From UBA8290 sp964230965 (GTDB lineage: Bacteria; Bacillota_I; Bacilli_A; Acholeplasmatales; Acholeplasmataceae): 10,312 nucleotides of DNA. Location of the stretch: contig CAXRJA010000082.1 of assembly GCA_964230965.1 (NCBI GenBank), forward strand, positions 1 to 10,312, in the 5' to 3' direction. Of this stretch, positions 7,083 to 10,312 are shown piece after piece (the stretch's first letter is position 1; every line of letters starts with the position of its first letter). The position numbers were made by a program, and so were the translations under genes. The notes under the pieces are model-generated. The model was not told the DNA's origin, did not search any database, and saw nothing but the letters and a program-made list of their open reading frames with translations.

Positions 7083-8898
7083 ATTTGACGGATTAAAAAA
7101 AGTCCAACTTTCTACATGGAAACGTGTTATTGATATCGTCTTTCAAAATAAAAAGCATCTTTTTAGATTAGGGCTTTTTATGGCTGGGATTACAACACTT
7201 GATATCATATTTCCTCAACTTAATAGATATGCGATCGACGTCTTTTTTATTGAAAGAAATATGTCTACACTGATTCCATTTTTTGTTATTTCGATTCTTG
7301 TTGCTTTAGGATTTGGTTTCCTTGTTTGGGCATTTATTAAACAAGCCATATACATAGAAGCAACGGTTTCGCATGAGTTAAGAAGACAAGCATTTCATAC
7401 ATTACAAAAATTATCTTTTAGTTATTTTGATAAGACCCCACAAGGTTGGGTAATGGCAAGAATGACATCAGATGCTTCTCGATTATCTGAAGTGATTTCA
7501 TGGGGATTGCTTGATATGTTATGGGCATTTTTCTCAATGATATTTATTACTGTTGCATTACTCTTAACGAACTTTAGATTAGGGCTCATTATTGTCACGA
7601 TTATTCCAATCATGGTGATCGTTTCACAATTTTTTAGAAAGAAAATTTTGACCCAAGAACGTCTTTCTAAAAAACATAATTCTCATGTGACTGCGCAATT
7701 TAGTGAGGCATTTTTAGGAGCTAAAACAACAAAAAGTCTTGTGATTGAAACTGAAAACTTCACGGATTTTTATCAATCCACAGGTAAACTTAAACGTGCA
7801 GGGATTCGCTCTATTATGCTATCAGCGATGTATACATCTCTATTACTGATCATCGCTTATATTGCAGTTTCTGTAACCATGGTAACAGGAAGTATCGCTG
7901 TATTAGATCAAATCATTACTGTAGGGACGCTACAACTTATCATTGCTTATACGATTAACTTTTTTGAACCGATGCTTGTGATTTCAGAAAAAATTGCGGA
8001 TCTTCAAAATGCACAAGCCTCTGCAGAACGCATTGTGGAATTAATTGAAACAAAACCAGAAATTATCGATCGAAAAAATGTTGAAGACACATATGGGACG
8101 TTACTTGAAACTAAAAAAGAAGCTTGGGAATTGATTCAAGGCGATGTCCATTTTAACAATATTTCATTTTATTATAAACAAGGTGAAATCATATTAGATC
8201 AATTTAATTTGGAGGTCAAAGTGGGACAAAGTGTTGCACTTGTGGGACATACTGGTTCAGGAAAAACAACACTTATTAATTTATTATCTAGATTTTATGA
8301 ACCCACCAGTGGTGTCATTGAAATTGATGGCAAAGATTATAAAGATCGAAGTCTTCAATGGCTCCATCAACAACTTGGATATGTTTTACAAAGTCCACAA
8401 CTATTTTCAACAACCATTAAAGAAAATATTCGATATGGTAAGTTAGGTGCCACAGATGAAGATGTAATTCAAGCATCTAAAGCGATTGGATTACATCCCT
8501 TCATTATGTCATTAGAAAAAGGATATGATAGTGAAGTTGGAGAAGGTGGAAATTTATTATCGATTGGACAAAAACAATTGATATCGTTTGCAAGAGCACT
8601 CATTGCAAATCCAAGAATATTGATTTTAGATGAAGCAACGTCTTCAATTGATTCAGAATCCGAACTCACGATTCAAGAAGCAACCAAAACGGTCTTAAAA
8701 AATAGAACAAGTTTTATTGTCGCCCACCGTTTATCAACAATTGTTGAAGCAGATATGATTATTATGTTAGAAGCGGGTAAGATATTAGAAAAAGGGACGC
8801 ATCAAGAACTCATTGCAAAAAAAGGACATTACTATCAACTATATAAAAATCAATTTTTTAGTCAAAAAGGACTGATCGAAGATTGGTTAGAAAAATAA
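7069..8898 (+). CDS. heterodimeric ABC exporter, subunit with consensus Walker B and variant signature (BmrD/YheH-like)
   Basis: This is a half-transporter of 609 residues (608 if ATG 7072 is used). Six membrane segments are expected in the first 320 residues, with clear ones near 35-55, 68-95, 145-165 and 170-190. The ATPase domain has Walker A GHTGSGKTT (393-401), Q-loop YVLQSPQLF, Walker B ILILDE with Asp521 and the catalytic Glu522, and switch His553. The signature motif reads LSIGQ (497-501) instead of LSGGQ, followed by KQLISFARAL. An insert between the two domains (about 335-362, KNVEDTYGTLLETKKEAWELIQG) is typical of BmrD-like subunits. In known heterodimers the variant signature faces the degenerate Walker B of the partner, so this chain supplies the consensus Glu to the active site. 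It overlaps the partner gene by 14 bp, as expected for obligate partners. The substrate is unknown. Confidence 0.92.
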   Translation: MMQDEFDGLKKVQLSTWKRVIDIVFQNKKHLFRLGLFMAGITTLDIIFPQLNRYAIDVFFIERNMSTLIPFFVISILVALGFGFLVWAFIKQAIYIEATVSHELRRQAFHTLQKLSFSYFDKTPQGWVMARMTSDASRLSEVISWGLLDMLWAFFSMIFITVALLLTNFRLGLIIVTIIPIMVIVSQFFRKKILTQERLSKKHNSHVTAQFSEAFLGAKTTKSLVIETENFTDFYQSTGKLKRAGIRSIMLSAMYTSLLLIIAYIAVSVTMVTGSIAVLDQIITVGTLQLIIAYTINFFEPMLVISEKIADLQNAQASAERIVELIETKPEIIDRKNVEDTYGTLLETKKEAWELIQGDVHFNNISFYYKQGEIILDQFNLEVKVGQSVALVGHTGSGKTTLINLLSRFYEPTSGVIEIDGKDYKDRSLQWLHQQLGYVLQSPQLFSTTIKENIRYGKLGATDEDVIQASKAIGLHPFIMSLEKGYDSEVGEGGNLLSIGQKQLISFARALIANPRILILDEATSSIDSESELTIQEATKTVLKNRTSFIVAHRLSTIVEADMIIMLEAGKILEKGTHQELIAKKGHYYQLYKNQFFSQKGLIEDWLEK

Positions 8899-8931
8899 AG
8901 TAAAAAAACATGTATGACCCTAATATAAGAT

Positions 8932-8937
8932 AAGGAG
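8932..8937 (+). promoter_or_regulatory. ribosome binding site of the Ig-repeat protein gene
   Basis: AAGGAG ends 5 bases before ATG 8943. An in-frame TAA at 8931-8933 directly upstream rules out any longer N-terminus. No terminator is seen in the 44 bp after the exporter gene, so read-through into this gene is plausible. Confidence 0.75.
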
Positions 8938-8942
8938 TCACC

Positions 8943-10312
8943 ATGTTTTTTTTATTGATAAGTTTATTATTGAGTCCTTCCCCAAAAATAACATTTGAAT
9001 TTCATCATACCATTGTTGAGATGCCTCTTGGCGCAAATCCTTATGATTATGTTGAACTTCCATATGCAAAAGTTTTTGTAGATGGTGTAGAAGATACTGA
9101 TGCTCGTGTGATTTACGAACGTGGTGTTGAACGTACATTTTTATCAGTGTTGCATACAAAAGAAGTAAAATCTTTTTTTATTAAATATCGTGTGTACGCA
9201 CCAGAGTATGATTTAACAGAAACTATTACAATACGTTTTAATGTGTCTGATGATATTGCTCCAACGATTACATTACGTCAACCACTTATTTTTGAAGTAG
9301 ATACACATATCCATTTTTTAGAAATGTTTCAATTTTCAGATAATTATGATGATGTTGAGGACTTAAATATTTATATTTTTGATGCCAACATTAATGTCAA
9401 TCAAGTTGGAACTTATATACTGACTGTTCATGTTAAAGATCAATCGAATAACGAAACGATTCAACAGTTTTTTGTTGAGTTGAAAGACTTCATTGCACCA
9501 TCAATTGACCTCTTAAAAGAGATTCAAATTGAAGTGTATGATCATTTAAATATTTTTGATTTTATTAAAGTCAATGATAACCATGATCAAAATCTCATCG
9601 TAAATATCATGACGGATGAAGTTGATTTTGATACTTTAGGGACATATGACTTACGTATTTGTGTTTCAGATCAAAGTTTAAATACAACATGCATCGATTC
9701 TAAAATAGTTGTGATTGATACCACATCTCCTGAAATTCAAGTGGTAACGTACACACCAATTATTGAAGTACATACCATCTTTGATCAACATGATTTTTAT
9801 CAATTCATTGTCGATGTTCATGATAATTATGATGCGTTAACCATTCAAGATATTGAAGTTCAAACAGATATTCGACTAGATATTATTGGTCAGTATTACA
9901 TTACTTACAATATTTCAGATGCATCATTTAATAACACAGAAGTGAGACTTAAAGTTGAAGTAAAAGATACCATCGCACCCATTGTAACGTTGAAAGAACC
10001 TCTCATGATGGATGTTTTTAGTAGTTTAAAACCATGGTCAATATATTTCATCATCCAAGATAATCACGATGATGAAACACGTTTAGACATCCGTTTTGAA
10101 TCTGATGTGGATACATCTATTTTAGGAACGTATACGCTAGAAGTACGTGTGAAAGATGGATCAAAAAACGAAGCGAATTATCTTTTTTTTGTTGAAGTGA
10201 TAGATCGTGTCGCACCAGAAATTACATTGGATGATGCCATCATTATTACGAATTTTAAACAACCAAATTATACCTCTATCATACCTATTCAAGATAATTA
10301 TGATCCCTTTAA
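8943..10312 (+). CDS. large exported or surface protein with tandem Ig-like (DUF5011-like) repeats, 3' end outside window
   Basis: The frame stays open from ATG 8943 to the window end (456 codons, no stop). The N-terminus MFFLLISLLLSPSP is a short hydrophobic stretch suggesting a signal peptide, but it has no Lys/Arg before the core and no lipobox cysteine. A first domain (about 15-102) is followed by repeats of about 80 residues starting at 103, 182, 259, 342 and 421 with D-x-x-[AS]-P-x-I/V. Each carries D-N-[YH]-D near 133, 212, 294, 373 and 451, and most end with G-T/Q-Y-x-L/I-x-V/I-x-V/I-x-D-x-S-x-N. This matches bacterial Ig-like surface modules of the DUF5011 kind, which form rods in surface proteins. 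The acidic motif might bind calcium, which is inference. It could be an adhesin or the stalk of an enzyme; the missing C-terminus would decide. Only weak co-operon evidence links it to the exporter. Confidence 0.82.
   Translation, partial: MFFLLISLLLSPSPKITFEFHHTIVEMPLGANPYDYVELPYAKVFVDGVEDTDARVIYERGVERTFLSVLHTKEVKSFFIKYRVYAPEYDLTETITIRFNVSDDIAPTITLRQPLIFEVDTHIHFLEMFQFSDNYDDVEDLNIYIFDANINVNQVGTYILTVHVKDQSNNETIQQFFVELKDFIAPSIDLLKEIQIEVYDHLNIFDFIKVNDNHDQNLIVNIMTDEVDFDTLGTYDLRICVSDQSLNTTCIDSKIVVIDTTSPEIQVVTYTPIIEVHTIFDQHDFYQFIVDVHDNYDALTIQDIEVQTDIRLDIIGQYYITYNISDASFNNTEVRLKVEVKDTIAPIVTLKEPLMMDVFSSLKPWSIYFIIQDNHDDETRLDIRFESDVDTSILGTYTLEVRVKDGSKNEANYLFFVEVIDRVAPEITLDDAIIITNFKQPNYTSIIPIQDNYDPF
9249..10312 (+). 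repeat. tandem protein-level repeats of about 80 codons in the surface protein
   Basis: Repeat starts lie at 9249, 9486, 9717, 9966 and 10203, that is 79, 77, 83 and 79 codons apart; the last is cut by the window end. The copies are clearly related in protein motifs but diverged in DNA, so this is an old duplication array rather than a recent expansion. The best kept DNA is the motif encoding D-N-[YH]-D (9339, 9576, 9822, 10059, 10293). Confidence 0.8.

Noticed and set aside
8231..8446. Second + frame inside the exporter subunit 2 gene
   Set aside because: It is out of frame with the Walker A and Q-loop region of a conserved ATPase domain and has no recognisable product.
8938..9159. Minus-strand open frame over the start of the repeat protein
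   Set aside because: The opposite + frame has a ribosome binding site, a hydrophobic N-terminus and runs 456 codons with repeat domains; the minus frame is its shadow.
9249..10312. CRISPR-like or recent tandem DNA repeat array
   Set aside because: The periodicity is at protein level only; DNA copies are diverged and there are no short identical repeats with spacers.

Overview
The window is AT-rich, all genes run on the + strand, and the coding is tight (4-23 bp overlaps, gaps of about 80 bp or less). Five of the complete or 3'-complete genes (recG, plsX, rnc, dnaD, first ABC subunit) end in TGA, and tryptophan is written TGG, so this is the standard bacterial code rather than the Mycoplasma/Spiroplasma code. 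Together with Bacillus-like gene pairs (dnaD-nth), this points to a low-GC Firmicute or Mollicute with the standard code, for example an Acholeplasma- or Izemoplasma-type organism. That placement is inference.

Bases 1-3972 are a housekeeping block. It holds the 3' part of recG (replication-fork helicase), then plsX (phospholipid synthesis), rnc (RNase III), a dnaD-like replication initiation gene and nth (endonuclease III). plsX has its own extended -10 promoter, overlapped by a 9+9 bp inverted repeat. From plsX to nth every gene overlaps the next, so the four genes are probably one transcript with coupled translation. The fabD/fabG/acpP and smc genes that neighbour plsX and rnc in Bacillus are absent here.

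Bases 3973-10312 look like a second transcription unit. An XRE-type helix-turn-helix regulator with a long helical C-terminal region is followed, 32 bp later, by two overlapping half-transporter genes. These encode an ABC exporter of the heterodimeric type (BmrCD/LmrCD/TM287-288 class). The first subunit has Asp instead of the catalytic Glu after Walker B, and the second has a degenerate signature motif. By the known geometry of such dimers both defects fall in the same ATP site, leaving one consensus site. 44 bp further on starts a large exported or surface protein, cut by the window end. It has five starts of an Ig-like (DUF5011-like) repeat of about 80 residues, each opening with D-x-x-[AS]-P and carrying a D-N-[YH]-D motif about 30 residues later.

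I see no RNA genes, mobile elements, CRISPR arrays or convincing intrinsic terminators. Most of the window is recognisable. The least explained parts are the regulator with its unknown ligand, its linkage to the exporter and repeat protein, and the palindrome at the plsX promoter.
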